From Methanomassiliicoccales archaeon (lineage in GTDB: Archaea; Thermoplasmatota; Thermoplasmata; Methanomassiliicoccales; UBA472): a stretch of 64,000 nt of DNA. Where the stretch lies: positions 1,159,957 to 1,223,956 of the forward strand of contig CP058896.1 of the NCBI GenBank assembly GCA_013415865.1. Direction: 5' to 3'. The notes under the pieces were generated by a model, which was not told where the DNA came from, did no database searches, and worked only from the letters and a program-made list of their open reading frames with translations. The position numbers were made by a program, and so were the translations under genes. Below are positions 32,164-42,212 of this stretch, piece by piece. How positions within the stretch are numbered: position 1 is the first letter of the stretch; each line of letters begins with the position of its first letter.

Positions 32164-32964
32164 ATGGTATGCTTGGTCTGCGGTTCAACGACGTCGCCCG
32201 GCTCATACATGTGCGGACGATGTTTCAAGCGCGTCAGCAACACCCTGTTGTTAGGAGCGACCGCGATCGACCCCATGGCCGACCAGAGGATGCTGTCCCA
32301 TGGAAGTGTGATGCTCATGATCGGCCCATCGTTCATAGGTGAGGTCAGATTGGGAAAGGGCCCTGACCCCGGTCTCACCTTCGAGAGGATGATGGCGTCC
32401 GAGGACAGGTCGCATGTCCCGTCTTTCATTGACAGGTATCTTGCCGACCTTGGGATCGAGACGGTCCTTCGGGGTGACGAGATGGTGCCTGGAAGAGAAC
32501 TGATCCCAAGGATGGTCAATGCAGCGGCGGTCATGGACACCTCTGATGAAAGATGGGCCAGGCCATGCCTGAGGATGGCCAACCTGATCTCCTTGGCAGT
32601 AAAGGAGGCGGCATCGCTGCCCATCGAGCCATCAGATTCGTTCCAGTTGGTAAACGAACTTGCGACGATGGCGGAAAAGTTCTATTCCAGGGCCATGAAG
32701 GACCCGAAATTGGATAGGACCGCCCGGGGCAACCGTGCCCTGATGTTGCATTGGATAGGACGCTCGGAGGAGGCCCTTGTCGAACTCAAGGACCTTTCAA
32801 GGACCAGTACTGACAAGGCAGAGAGAGCGGAGACCTCGATAAAGATGGCGGTCGTCCAGAGTGCAGTAGGAATGAAAGCAGAGGCGTTGGCATCCCTCTC
32901 GGAGGCCGACCCGGACGACCCTAGGTACATGGCCATCAGGTCTGAGATTGGGGGGTCGGCATGA
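32164..32964 (+). CDS. Zinc-ribbon and TPR-like protein (266 aa)
   Basis: Starts with two CxxC pairs (CLVCGSTTSPGSYMCGRC) forming a zinc ribbon, then about 140 residues of unknown fold, then TPR-like helical hairpins at the C-terminus (EEALVELKDL, AEALASLSEADP). ATG 32164 is preferred over 32116, because a TATA box at 32104-32110 places transcription downstream of the latter. It overlaps the Mrr/TPR gene by four bases, so they probably act together. Confidence 0.6.
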   Translation: MVCLVCGSTTSPGSYMCGRCFKRVSNTLLLGATAIDPMADQRMLSHGSVMLMIGPSFIGEVRLGKGPDPGLTFERMMASEDRSHVPSFIDRYLADLGIETVLRGDEMVPGRELIPRMVNAAAVMDTSDERWARPCLRMANLISLAVKEAASLPIEPSDSFQLVNELATMAEKFYSRAMKDPKLDRTARGNRALMLHWIGRSEEALVELKDLSRTSTDKAERAETSIKMAVVQSAVGMKAEALASLSEADPDDPRYMAIRSEIGGSA

Positions 32965-35510
32965 CGGACCTCGGAAGACTGCTCGACGAAAAATATGACG
33001 AAAGGATAATCTCCGCGATCAATGACCTTGATTTCCAGCAGTTTCAGGACCTAGTGGTGGACCTTTTAAAGAGAATCGGTGTAATCGTCGCCTCCAAGGA
33101 GGAGCTGGGCGATGCGGTCATGTTCCGTGGAGAGGGGGCGGAGGGCCGCTATCTGGTCATGGCCTCAAGGCTTTTCGACCATGCATCCCCGGCGAACATC
33201 CGGAGGGTCAAGGCGCTTGCGGTCTCAGAGGGCAGGAGCCCCGTCCTGATACTCACCAACGACCTTGAACCTGAAGCAAAGGCCTACGCGGAGAAGGAAG
33301 GGGTCTCGTTCGCGGACAAGAAGAAGCTCCTGCTGCTGCTCAGAAAATACAAGCTGGCGGATGCCTTGATACAGGAGATCGACCGCAGGGTCCTGGAGGC
33401 GGAGGGCGAGAGGGTCCTGCCCTCAGCTGGAAGGTTCGATCACCATATGGTCACAGCGATCGAGCACATGGGCAAGGGAAGGTTCAAGGATGCCATCTAT
33501 AGCTTGGACCGGGCATTGGAGCTCAAACCCTCGAGCGACCAGGTCTGGCAGGCAAGGGCCAACGCGCTCTTCAACCTAGGGCGGCTCGAGGAGGCCCTGG
33601 AATCATGCAAAAGGGCGACCGAGCTGCGCCCTACAGACCGCTCTTCATGGTACCTCATGGGCCTCATACTGGGACAGATGGAGGACTTTGAGGGAGAGGT
33701 GAAGGCCTATGACACCGTCCTTAGATTGGACCCAGGGAACAGGTCGGCGTTGCTGAACAAAGGGACCGCCTTTTATCGGATGGGCAAGTTCGAAAAGGCC
33801 CTCAAAGTGTACGAGCAGATGCTCAAGCTGTACCATGATGACGTGATGGCGTACAACAATCTTGGGATAGTGCTCAAGGCCATGGGCAGGACGGACGAGG
33901 CCCTGTCCGCGTTCCAAAGGGCGGCGGCCTTGGACAGGGGCTATATCAACCCGATCATCAACATGGGCCTCGTGCACACAGAGAAGGGTGAACACGAGCT
34001 TGCGATCGAGGCCTGGAAAAGGGCACTGCAGCTGGAAAGGCGGCGCGCTGACATATTGATGTCCATGGGGGCGTCATATCGAGCGTTGGGGGACCTGGAC
34101 TCAGCGTTGAACGCCTACAGGGCAGCGCTCGAGATAGACCCCGGCTCCAAAGAGGCAAAGGCCCAGGAAGAGGAGCTGTTGTCATTGTTGGGGGCTCACG
34201 AGCTATCAGTGGCCGAGAGCAAAGATGTGGTCGCCGTTGAAGGAAATGCCCAATTGCCAAATGTGATGGAGGAGCCCCTCCCCCCAACGAAGGTCGAGCA
34301 CCCCGGTAAGCTTGTCAGCAGGGAGCGGTGTGAGGACATCGCAGTGGTGAATGGTGCCGGTCTGCCCTCGGAGATCAAAGGGGAAAAGGCTTTGGCAGAG
34401 CCGGCGAAAGAACTGCAGATGACCGTAAAGGAAGGCAGGTCAGAGGTGGTGGCCATCGAAACCCCTGGAAAATTGGCGGAGGCAGAAACCTCTCGGCCTC
34501 CAGAGGTCATTGAAGGGCCCTCTTCACCAGCGATGGTGCCCTTGACCATGGGCCCCGTCCGAACACACGAGCTCACGGTCAAGATGCTCATGATGACAGG
34601 TGACCTATCAAAGGCGGTGGCGGAGGCGGACAGGGCGCTTGCTGAGCACCCGGGCGAGAGCAGCATCATGAGGGTGAGAGCGAAGGCCTTGGCCATCTCA
34701 GGAAGACATGATGCCGCCTTGGCACAATTGACCGAGCTATATGCGAAGGAAAAGGACGAGAGCCTGCTGTACGATATAGAGGCGATCTCTTATCTCTTCG
34801 GCCAGAGGAAGGAAGGAGCCCAGATCCTTTCCAGGGTGAGGCCGACCAGGGAGTCAGTGGCCCGAGAGCTCATCGACCTTTTGGAGACTGGACGGCTGGA
34901 GGAGCTCATGGTGAGAGCGTCAAAGGCGGGCCGCAGCGCATCGGGCCTTAGCATGCAGGCACAGGCATTGGGACTTATGAAGAGCGGAAGGTACCGTGAC
35001 GCAGCAAAGATATGGAAGGACATACTCGGGGAGTTCCCTGCGAACGCCGAGGCGCTGAACGGGCTTGGTGCCTGCATGAGGTTCATGGGCGAGTATGGAT
35101 ACGAGGAGCCGATAAAGTTCATGATGCTCGCGACGCTCATAGACCCTATGTATTCGGACGCTTACAACAATGTCGGTTGCGCTTACTTTGCCGCGGGCGC
35201 CTATGATCAGGCCCTCGAGCACTTCAACAAGGCCATCTCGATCGACAGAAGGCCTGAGTACTATCTCAACATGAGCAGCGTTCAGCTGGCCTTAGGGGAC
35301 ATCGAGGGGGCCAAGGCCTCTTTGACCTCTGCATTGAAACTGGAAGAGAGCCCTGAGGTGCTCTTCATGTTGGCCGTGATCGCTGAAAGGGAAGGGGATC
35401 TGAAATGGGCAGCGCGTCTTTATGAGGACGCCATCGCGATAAAGCCAGACTTCAAGGATGCTATGTTCAACCTTCAGAGGATAAAACTTCAGCTGAAGTA
35501 TCAGAAATGA
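32961..35510 (+). CDS. Mrr-nuclease-like domain fused to two TPR arrays (849 aa)
   Basis: Residues 1-130 resemble an Mrr-type restriction endonuclease fold (LDFQQFQDLVVDLLKRIGV, then GD), but the (E/Q)-x-K catalytic motif is replaced by M-A-S in RYLVMASR. The nuclease is probably dead. TPR repeats fill about 155-400, a Glu/Pro/Val-rich low-complexity linker follows (405-545), and more TPRs reach the end (GRYRDAAKIWKDIL, AYDQALEHFNKAI). It may be a large scaffold. It overlaps the zinc-ribbon gene by four bases. Confidence 0.7.
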   Translation: MTDLGRLLDEKYDERIISAINDLDFQQFQDLVVDLLKRIGVIVASKEELGDAVMFRGEGAEGRYLVMASRLFDHASPANIRRVKALAVSEGRSPVLILTNDLEPEAKAYAEKEGVSFADKKKLLLLLRKYKLADALIQEIDRRVLEAEGERVLPSAGRFDHHMVTAIEHMGKGRFKDAIYSLDRALELKPSSDQVWQARANALFNLGRLEEALESCKRATELRPTDRSSWYLMGLILGQMEDFEGEVKAYDTVLRLDPGNRSALLNKGTAFYRMGKFEKALKVYEQMLKLYHDDVMAYNNLGIVLKAMGRTDEALSAFQRAAALDRGYINPIINMGLVHTEKGEHELAIEAWKRALQLERRRADILMSMGASYRALGDLDSALNAYRAALEIDPGSKEAKAQEEELLSLLGAHELSVAESKDVVAVEGNAQLPNVMEEPLPPTKVEHPGKLVSRERCEDIAVVNGAGLPSEIKGEKALAEPAKELQMTVKEGRSEVVAIETPGKLAEAETSRPPEVIEGPSSPAMVPLTMGPVRTHELTVKMLMMTGDLSKAVAEADRALAEHPGESSIMRVRAKALAISGRHDAALAQLTELYAKEKDESLLYDIEAISYLFGQRKEGAQILSRVRPTRESVARELIDLLETGRLEELMVRASKAGRSASGLSMQAQALGLMKSGRYRDAAKIWKDILGEFPANAEALNGLGACMRFMGEYGYEEPIKFMMLATLIDPMYSDAYNNVGCAYFAAGAYDQALEHFNKAISIDRRPEYYLNMSSVQLALGDIEGAKASLTSALKLEESPEVLFMLAVIAEREGDLKWAARLYEDAIAIKPDFKDAMFNLQRIKLQLKYQK

Positions 35511-35555
35511 GGAATTACCTCAGATTGAACAAAATAGAAGGTCTATAGAAGATGT

Positions 35556-35798
35556 TTAGCGAGATATGTTCATGACGACGACGTCACGGACATCACGCAT
35601 CTCGCTGAACGGTAATATGAGACGTCCCTGCGCATCGCTCTTGAACAACCTGGTATCGATCTCCTCGGCAGGTATCACCAGCACATGGTTGATGTCCCCG
35701 GTCGCCGTATTGAGAACGAAATTGTCGATCATCCCGAGGATCTGGCCATCATTTGTCATGACGGTCTTTCCCTTCAGTTCCGTGATAAATTTTCTCAT
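35556..35798 (-). CDS. PRC-barrel protein (80 aa)
   Basis: Nearly the whole protein is one PRC-barrel: GKTVMTNDGQILGMIDNFVL, HVLVIPAEEID, LILPFSEMRDVRDVVVM. ATG 35798 has GGGGTGG upstream, removing a His/Gln-rich leader. Paralogue of the 24332-24622 gene. Archaeal PRC-barrels act in cell division or RNA processing; no partner is seen here. Confidence 0.8.
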   Translation of the reverse strand: MRKFITELKGKTVMTNDGQILGMIDNFVLNTATGDINHVLVIPAEEIDTRLFKSDAQGRLILPFSEMRDVRDVVVMNISR

Positions 35799-35885
35799 TT
35801 GAAGCCACCCCTTCAGATGCCCATCTGATTGATGCCGTTGTATATTGTTGTGCATATATATTGATTTTTAAAGGCCTCCAGGTCA

Positions 35886-36485
35886 TCAGCCTCTATATTC
35901 CCCGAAATATTTACAGCGACAGAAGGGGGAGGCCTTAGGCCCCATCTTCTTTGTGCATCCGGGATGTGGGAGTGGCATGTCGATGAGGGCCTGGTCGATG
36001 CTCACCACCTTGCCATTCTGCTTCCTGCATGCAGGGCAGGCCAGGTCCTTGCACATTATGGAGACCCGCTCGAACCCTATGTCCTTGAATATTTTCAGCT
36101 CCATCTTATGCATCTCGGCAAGCACCGGTCTAGGGTCCCTCCCAAGAGCGCTCAGGTACTCGGCCACCGATTCCATGAGCCTTGCCTTTATCTGAGGGTC
36201 GTCCGCGTTCCTTATCATCTCCGTTAGCAACGCCAGGACCGCCTCCTCATCACCTATCGCCCTTCCTTCCATACGGAGGACCCGCCTTTTCGCCATCTCC
36301 AGGTCCATCTCCCCCATATAGAACCTGGCCAGTATCTGGAGCCCAAGCTCCCGCATCTTGGCATCCTTCTTCATTATTTTAATAGGGGTGGCCCGGTCTA
36401 CCTTCCTTGGAGGGGCCTTTGCCTTCTCGGCCGAGGTCGAACGCACGGCCTTTGGCCTTCCATCTTCAGCCTTCATCAAGTTCAC
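35886..36485 (-). CDS. Hypothetical protein with C-terminal zinc module (199 aa)
   Basis: Lys/Ala-rich first 40 residues, a helical middle, and a C-terminal module CPACRKQNGKVVSI, then PLPHPGC and PFCRC. The CxxC ... HPxC ... CRC order resembles the zinc region at the end of phage MuF-type head proteins, yet nothing phage-like surrounds it. It lies 4 bp after Cdc48 in the opposite direction of reading order and may be unrelated. Function unknown. Confidence 0.5.
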   Translation of the reverse strand: MNLMKAEDGRPKAVRSTSAEKAKAPPRKVDRATPIKIMKKDAKMRELGLQILARFYMGEMDLEMAKRRVLRMEGRAIGDEEAVLALLTEMIRNADDPQIKARLMESVAEYLSALGRDPRPVLAEMHKMELKIFKDIGFERVSIMCKDLACPACRKQNGKVVSIDQALIDMPLPHPGCTKKMGPKASPFCRCKYFGEYRG

Positions 36486-36489
36486 CTTC

Positions 36490-38688
36490 TCATCTATAAA
36501 TGCCTAGGTCGTCCATCCCGAGCCGGACCTTTTCAAGCGCCTTGCTGATGTTCTCATATTGTTTCATGACATCCTTGCTCACTGAGGGCTTAATGACCTT
36601 CAGCGCCTCCTCGAAATGACGCCCTTCGACATGCTTGACATGCCTGTCCTCCCTGAGCGCTATCATCGCCGCCTCCCTACATAGGTTCTCAAGGTCCGCA
36701 CCTACATATCCATCCGTCCTGGCCGCGATGTTCTCTAGGTCCACTCCCTTCAGCGGCATCCTCGACGTGTGCACCTTCAGGATGCTCAACCTGGCCTCGA
36801 TGTCTGGTTGTGGGATCAGTATCAGCCTGTCGAACCTTCCTGCACGAAGGAGCGCAGGGTCAAGGATGTCAGGCCTGTTCGTGGCAGCTATCACGGTCAC
36901 ACCGTTCAACGACTCGGCACCATCAATGGATGTCAGAAGCTGGTTGACCACACGCTCCGTGACGTTGGTATCTGAACCAGAGCCTCTTCTCGGAGCGATG
37001 GCATCTATCTCGTCCAGGAAAACGACGGCCGGCGCGACCTGCTTGGCCTTCTTGAACGCTTGGCGCACCGCCTTCTCGGACTCCCCCACCCATTTGCTCA
37101 TTATCTCAGGCCCTTTTATCGAGATGAAGTTCGCCCTCGACTCCGTGGCGACCGCCTTTGCCAATAGGGTCTTGCCCGTACCAGGAGGCCCATAAAGGAG
37201 CACCCCTTTGGCAGGACGTATACCGAGCCTCCTGAAGGATTCGGGGTTATCAAGCGGCATCTCCACCATCTCCTTAAGCTGTCTTTTCACATCCTCAAGC
37301 CCGCCGACATCCTGCCAGGTCACATGAGGCATCTCGACCAGCACCTCTCTCATCGCGGAAGGCTCCATCTCCTTGAGGGCCTCCTGGAAATCGTCCATCG
37401 TGACCCTCATCTTCTCAAGCACGGACGGTGGTATGGCCTTGTCGAGCTCAAGGTCGGGGGCATATCTCCCGAGGCATTTCATGGCAGCCTCTCTGGCCAG
37501 AGCTGCCAGGTCCGCGCCTACGAAGCCATGGGTCAGGGACGCGAAGTGGTCGATGTCAAAACCATCTTCTAACGGCATCCCCCTCGTGTGGATCTCCAGT
37601 ATCTCTCTTCTTCCTGACCTCGAGGGCACTCCAATCTCGATCTCCCTGTCGAATCGGCCCGGCCTTCTCAAGGCGGGGTCGATGGAATCCTCTCGGTTCG
37701 TTGCTGCGATGACTATCACCTGGCCTCTGCCTGACAGTCCGTCCATCAGCGTCAACAGCTGCGCGACCACCCTCCTCTCCAGCTCGCCTGTTACATCTTC
37801 CCTTTTTGGTGCTATCGAGTCTATTTCATCGATAAATAATATCGATGGCGCGTTCTTTTCGGCCTCCTCGAACCTCTCCCTCAGTTTCTCCTCGCTTTGA
37901 CCATAGTACTTCGAGATGATCTCAGGCCCTTGGATGGAATAAAAGCTAGCTCCCGCCTCATTGGCCACCGCCTTCGCCAGCAGCGTCTTGCCGGTCCCTG
38001 GAGGACCGTATAAGAGGACGCCCTTGGGAGCGTCTATCCCCAGCCTATCGAACAGTTCTGGATGCTTGAGGGGGAGCTCTATCATCTCCCTGACCCTCTT
38101 CAGCTCCTCATCGAGACCTCCGATGTCATCATAGGTTATCGAAGTGATGCTGGCATCCTTGGCCTCAGTAGGTTCGGTCTTGACGATGAACTCTGTGTGG
38201 TCGCCCACTATCACTATCCCCTGAGGGACCGTGTTGAGAACCTTGAAGGGCAACCAACCTCCCATCAGGGCTATGTTCGGAATGATCAGCTCATCTCCCT
38301 TCAGGAGAGGTCTCGATGTTAGACCTTTTTTAATGAGCTCTTCCACCCCTATTCCGAACCTTATCTGCTTCCCTTCGGGGACCTTTGGCGCTATTGTGAT
38401 CTTGATCGCTGGCTGAACATCCGCCTTCTGAACGGTGACCTTTTCTCCCATCGAGACGTTCGCATTTGACCTCAGTATACCGTCGATCCTTATGACCCCT
38501 TTGCCCTCATCCTCCTGGGTGGCCCGAAATACCTTCGCCGCCGTCGAACGCTTTCCGATGATCTCGATTATATCGCCCTGCTCCACTCCCAATGCCTTTC
38601 TTGTCTGGGTATCGATCCTTGCCCTACCAAGCCCTACCTCGGACTGCTGCTGCGCCTTAGCGACACGAAGGACGATGGATTCAGCCAT
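36490..38688 (-). CDS. cdc48: Cdc48/VCP-type AAA+ ATPase (VAT)
   Basis: 732 residues. The N-domain (1-180) has a double-psi barrel start; two AAA modules carry GPPGTGKT (about 228 and 503), Walker B FIDEID/FLDEID, and arginine-finger segments. This is the archaeal VAT/Cdc48 homologue that unfolds proteins for the proteasome. GGAGAGG at Shine-Dalgarno distance supports ATG 38688. No C-terminal deviation was noticed. Confidence 0.95.
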   Translation of the reverse strand: MAESIVLRVAKAQQQSEVGLGRARIDTQTRKALGVEQGDIIEIIGKRSTAAKVFRATQEDEGKGVIRIDGILRSNANVSMGEKVTVQKADVQPAIKITIAPKVPEGKQIRFGIGVEELIKKGLTSRPLLKGDELIIPNIALMGGWLPFKVLNTVPQGIVIVGDHTEFIVKTEPTEAKDASITSITYDDIGGLDEELKRVREMIELPLKHPELFDRLGIDAPKGVLLYGPPGTGKTLLAKAVANEAGASFYSIQGPEIISKYYGQSEEKLRERFEEAEKNAPSILFIDEIDSIAPKREDVTGELERRVVAQLLTLMDGLSGRGQVIVIAATNREDSIDPALRRPGRFDREIEIGVPSRSGRREILEIHTRGMPLEDGFDIDHFASLTHGFVGADLAALAREAAMKCLGRYAPDLELDKAIPPSVLEKMRVTMDDFQEALKEMEPSAMREVLVEMPHVTWQDVGGLEDVKRQLKEMVEMPLDNPESFRRLGIRPAKGVLLYGPPGTGKTLLAKAVATESRANFISIKGPEIMSKWVGESEKAVRQAFKKAKQVAPAVVFLDEIDAIAPRRGSGSDTNVTERVVNQLLTSIDGAESLNGVTVIAATNRPDILDPALLRAGRFDRLILIPQPDIEARLSILKVHTSRMPLKGVDLENIAARTDGYVGADLENLCREAAMIALREDRHVKHVEGRHFEEALKVIKPSVSKDVMKQYENISKALEKVRLGMDDLGIYR

Positions 38689-38797
38689 AATGCTCGCCTC
38701 TCCGAATCTTTTCCGAGGATAATAATCTTCCTTGATGGAAATCCTGGCCTAGGTCAGGGGGCAAGACTTATCCAAGGGTCCCTTTATACCCTAAAGG

Positions 38798-39688
38798 ATG
38801 CGATTCACTGCAGATTGTGTGCCCTGTCTGCTGAACAGGGTCATCTATCAGACCGATCTTGTCGACCCTTCTAGACGGGAGGCCGCTGTGAAGGAGGCCT
38901 TGAGGTTGATCGCCGAAGGCTACCCTCAGGGCATTAACTCGGCGAAACTGGCGACAAAGGTCCATAAAAAGGCGTATGAGGTGGCCGGGACGAAAGACCC
39001 ATACGCCGACCTGAAGAGAAGGAGCAACGAGGTCGTTAAAAAGATGATGCCACAGGCGAAAAGTTTTGTGGAATCGTCAACCGACAGGCTGGAGGCCGCC
39101 TGTCTGGTTGCCATAGCGGGCAACGTCATGGACTTCGGCATAAAGGTAGGGATAGATGGTCCCGAAGGTTTCGAAGAAAAGTTCAGCAGATTGTTGGGCG
39201 AGGGGTTGCAGGTGAACCAGGTGCCTAGGCTCAGATATCTTCTTGAGCGCTCGAAGAAGGTCCATTACCTTCTCGATAATTGCGGAGAGGTCGTCCTTGA
39301 CAGCTTCCTCATTGAAGAGATTAAGGAGATGGGCGTGAAGGTCGTTGGCGTGGTCAAGGGAGAACCCATCCTGACAGATGTCACTCTCGAGGACCTGAAG
39401 GAGACAGGGTTGGACAAGCTCTTCGATTCCTTGACCACGACCGGTGTCTTCGCAGTAGGGTTGGACCTCGATATGTGCGGTCCGTTGAAGAAGGAGCTCA
39501 GCGCCTCTGACCTGGTGGTCTCCAAGGGAATGGCGAACTTCGAGGCCCTTTCGGATGAGCGATTGCCAAGGGTGGCCTATCTCATGAGGGCCAAGTGCAG
39601 GCCCGTGGCCGAGGCCATCGGGGCAAAAAAGGATGACAATGTGGTGAAGATCGTGGAGCTAAATATGGAGGCTGGTCCATGTCATTGA
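38798..39688 (+). CDS. DUF89 / ARMT1-like metal-dependent phosphatase
   Basis: 296 residues. The N-terminus carries DCVPCLLNR, a Cys pair typical of archaeal DUF89 proteins; central YLLDNCGEVVLDSFL and later SKGMANFEAL are family blocks with metal-binding Asp and Asn. The superfamily cleaves phosphate from damaged or excess sugar and cofactor phosphates (damage control). The 3' end overlaps the sugar-nucleotide gene by 10 bp, which fits a housekeeping link to sugar phosphates. Confidence 0.85.
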   Translation: MRFTADCVPCLLNRVIYQTDLVDPSRREAAVKEALRLIAEGYPQGINSAKLATKVHKKAYEVAGTKDPYADLKRRSNEVVKKMMPQAKSFVESSTDRLEAACLVAIAGNVMDFGIKVGIDGPEGFEEKFSRLLGEGLQVNQVPRLRYLLERSKKVHYLLDNCGEVVLDSFLIEEIKEMGVKVVGVVKGEPILTDVTLEDLKETGLDKLFDSLTTTGVFAVGLDLDMCGPLKKELSASDLVVSKGMANFEALSDERLPRVAYLMRAKCRPVAEAIGAKKDDNVVKIVELNMEAGPCH

Positions 39689-40782
39689 AGGTCAGGCAGG
39701 CGGTCATCATGGCAGGAGGGGAGGGCACCAGGTTGAGACCGCTCACCAACACAAGGCCCAAGCCCCTGCTTCCAGTCCTAGGAAGGCCATGTATCGAGTA
39801 CACCATAAGGTCCATGGTAAATGCGGGCGTAGAGGAGGTGTTCCTTGCCCTTGGTTATAGGGCCAATGATATCGTCGCGGCCCTCGGTGATGGTGAGGAA
39901 CTGGGGGCGAAGATAAGATATAGCTTTGAGGAGGAGCCTATGGGCACGGCCGGGGCGGTCAAGCTGCTTGAGGACAGGCTCGATGATGTATTCATGGTCG
40001 GGAGCGGTGACACTCTGACAGACGCAGACCTCAGCTCTCTGGTGGCCATGCATTTTAATAGATCTGCGATGGCGACAATGGGACTGACCGAGGTCGAAAG
40101 ACCGGAACAGTTCGGAATCGTCGGAATATCGTCAGATGGCAGGGTCCAGAGGTTCAAGGAGAAGCCGAGGCCCGAGGAGGTCTTCTCTAACGTCATCAAC
40201 TCCGGCACCTATGTACTGAGCAAGAAGATCCTTGAGCTTGTGCCAGAAGGCCGAAAGTATGACTTCTCGAAGGACCTGTTCCCCGATGTCCTCGCAAGGG
40301 GCTTGCCCCTATATGCAACGAGGCTTGAAGGATATTGGAAGGATATTGGAAGGCCCCACGACCTCCTCGAGGCGAACCTGAAGATGGCAGAGATGCAGGG
40401 CGAGCCGACCTTCATACCTGGCCTGACAACGGAGGGCCCCATCGTCGCCAGGGACGCCTCGGGCGAAGGGGGCATGGTGGTCGGTCCGTCCTTCTTGGAT
40501 GATGGGTCTTGGATAGGGAAAGGTGCGACGGTCGCCTCTTCTTGTCTTGGCAAAGGCGTCTTGATCGAGGGGGCAGCGGTCGTCAGGTCCTCCCTGTTAT
40601 TGGATGGCTGCATCGTCTCCGAAGCCGCATCAGTGACAGACTGTGTGATAGGAAAGAACTGTGTGATAGGAAAAGGGGTTTCCTTGTCAAACTCGGTCCT
40701 CGGAGATGATGTGGTCATCGAAGGGCCACAGAAGCTCGAAGGGGTGACCAGACAGACCGAGGATCCGCAACGCTCTTGTTAA
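39679..40782 (+). CDS. Sugar-1-phosphate nucleotidyltransferase with left-handed helix domain
   Basis: 367 residues. Nucleotidyltransferase start MAGGEGTRLRPLTNTRPKPL, then GTAGA and SGDTL (metal Asp), KEKP and WKDIGRP. The C-terminal part has hexapeptide repeats (VIGKNCVIGKG), where an 18-bp DNA unit is nearly repeated at 40641 and 40659. Substrate could be mannose, glucose or heptose 1-phosphate. With HddA and GmhA-GmhB nearby, a heptose-1-phosphate guanylyltransferase role is possible, not proven. Confidence 0.85.
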   Translation: MSLKVRQAVIMAGGEGTRLRPLTNTRPKPLLPVLGRPCIEYTIRSMVNAGVEEVFLALGYRANDIVAALGDGEELGAKIRYSFEEEPMGTAGAVKLLEDRLDDVFMVGSGDTLTDADLSSLVAMHFNRSAMATMGLTEVERPEQFGIVGISSDGRVQRFKEKPRPEEVFSNVINSGTYVLSKKILELVPEGRKYDFSKDLFPDVLARGLPLYATRLEGYWKDIGRPHDLLEANLKMAEMQGEPTFIPGLTTEGPIVARDASGEGGMVVGPSFLDDGSWIGKGATVASSCLGKGVLIEGAAVVRSSLLLDGCIVSEAASVTDCVIGKNCVIGKGVSLSNSVLGDDVVIEGPQKLEGVTRQTEDPQRSC

Positions 40783-40789
40783 ATAATGC

Positions 40790-41716
40790 TTGGCCATACG
40801 AGGGGCGTTGAAGCTGAGGGACATAGGCACCGAGGTGCCATTGCTGGCCGCGGGAGTGATCTGGGGCTCGTCATTCGTCAGTGGGAAGATCGGGGTCGAG
40901 CATATGGACCCCGTTCTTTTCTCACTGTTAAGATATCTTTTCGCTTCTCTTTCCGTCTTACCGATCCTTCTGTTGTTCAAGGAATTTGATAGGACGGTGA
41001 TGAGCTCTCCAGCGGTCATTGGGATCAGCATACTGAACGCGATCGCGATCAACATGCAGAACATAGGGATGACAATGACCACGGCCACGAACGCCGTTCT
41101 CCTGATAGACATAAATGTGGTGTTCATCGCCGTCCTTTCGGTCTTCGTCCTCAAGGAGAAGATGAGCAGGAGGTTGGTGATCGGCCTGATGCTCGGGCTC
41201 ATAGGGGTGTTCATCACCTCGACGGATGGGGACATCTCCTCCATCGGGGGAGGGACGTTGCAGGGAAACCTTCTCGCTTTCTTTGCTGGCATAATATGGG
41301 CATTCTATGTGGTGTATCTCGCAAAGACATTGAGGTCCGGGACGGCCCTGGTGTCTGCCACGATGGCCATCATCATTTGGACCACGCTCGTCCAGGCCCC
41401 GCTAACCCTTCTTTACGCCCCTGATATGAACGTGGACAGCACTGGTTGGGCCATGGCGATCTACACGGGGGTCATCTGCACGACGATAGCTTTCACACTG
41501 TACAGCTATGGTCTCCGGGCGCTCGGCGCCACCACATCTTCGGTCATATTGCTCATAGAGATCGTTTTCGGGATGGTGTTCGCGGTATTACTGCTCGATG
41601 AGACGCCCACGGCCGGTACCGCGATCGGTGGTCTGTTCATCCTCCTTGCGGTGATCACGATCTCCTTCAAAAGAAAGAAGGAAAAAGAGGATGCCACGAA
41701 GCGGGATCAGGAGTAG
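40790..41716 (+). CDS. EamA-family drug/metabolite transporter
   Basis: 308 residues, ten membrane spans in two EamA halves (WGSSFVSGKIG and GIIWAFYVVYLAKT). Starts with TTG 40790, as no ATG in frame lies close by. Ends in a Lys-rich cytosolic tail. Likely exporter of small metabolites; its 3' end overlaps the convergent ACT gene by 10 bp. Confidence 0.8.
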   Translation: MAIRGALKLRDIGTEVPLLAAGVIWGSSFVSGKIGVEHMDPVLFSLLRYLFASLSVLPILLLFKEFDRTVMSSPAVIGISILNAIAINMQNIGMTMTTATNAVLLIDINVVFIAVLSVFVLKEKMSRRLVIGLMLGLIGVFITSTDGDISSIGGGTLQGNLLAFFAGIIWAFYVVYLAKTLRSGTALVSATMAIIIWTTLVQAPLTLLYAPDMNVDSTGWAMAIYTGVICTTIAFTLYSYGLRALGATTSSVILLIEIVFGMVFAVLLLDETPTAGTAIGGLFILLAVITISFKRKKEKEDATKRDQE

Positions 41717-42096
41717 TCGAGTATCTCCTTCGCCTGCTCTACCTTGTCAACCGTCATGGCGACCTCTTCAACCGGTAGCCTCGCACCAAGGATGAACATG
41801 GATTCGATGTTTACCCCGCCCCTCTCGAGCTTCTTTGTTATCTTATGGAGCTCACCTGGCTTATCCAGGACCGCCATGACGATGATGTCCTTCTCGATGA
41901 ACTCTATCCCGGCCGCCTTCAGCGCAGACCTGGCGGTCGCATCATCATCGGTGATTATATGGATCACTGGTTTGCCATGGCCAAGGTCCGTTGCTATGCC
42001 TCTTATGTTGACGGCCTTCTTCGCCATGATCTCCGTGATCCTCGCGATCTCCCCTGGCTTGTCCTGTGCAAAAACATCAAACTGCTTTAGGGTCAT
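41707..42096 (-). CDS. Tandem ACT-domain protein (129 aa)
   Basis: Two ACT domains back to back: FDVFAQDKPGEIARITEIMA and IVMAVLDKPGELHKITKKLE. ATG 42096 is preferred to 42108. Such stand-alone ACT pairs bind amino acids and regulate partner enzymes. No enzyme gene is adjacent; the partner is unknown. Confidence 0.75.
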   Translation of the reverse strand: MTLKQFDVFAQDKPGEIARITEIMAKKAVNIRGIATDLGHGKPVIHIITDDDATARSALKAAGIEFIEKDIIVMAVLDKPGELHKITKKLERGGVNIESMFILGARLPVEEVAMTVDKVEQAKEILDYS

Positions 42097-42212
42097 CGGA
42101 TCCTCCAAGCACTGATTATTGTTGGACCTAACACTTATAACTAACCCAAACCTCTAAGGAAATGGACAAGATTGTACGGGAGGGAAATACGGAATCCGCA
42201 TCCGTGAAACGA

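Noticed and set aside
35886-36485. Remnant of a second provirus
   Set aside because: Only the zinc end recalls a phage protein; neighbours are Cdc48 and a PRC-barrel gene, with no recombinase or att site.
40641-40673. Tandem DNA repeat or microsatellite
   Set aside because: The 18-bp unit equals one six-residue turn of the hexapeptide domain, so it reflects protein repeat structure.
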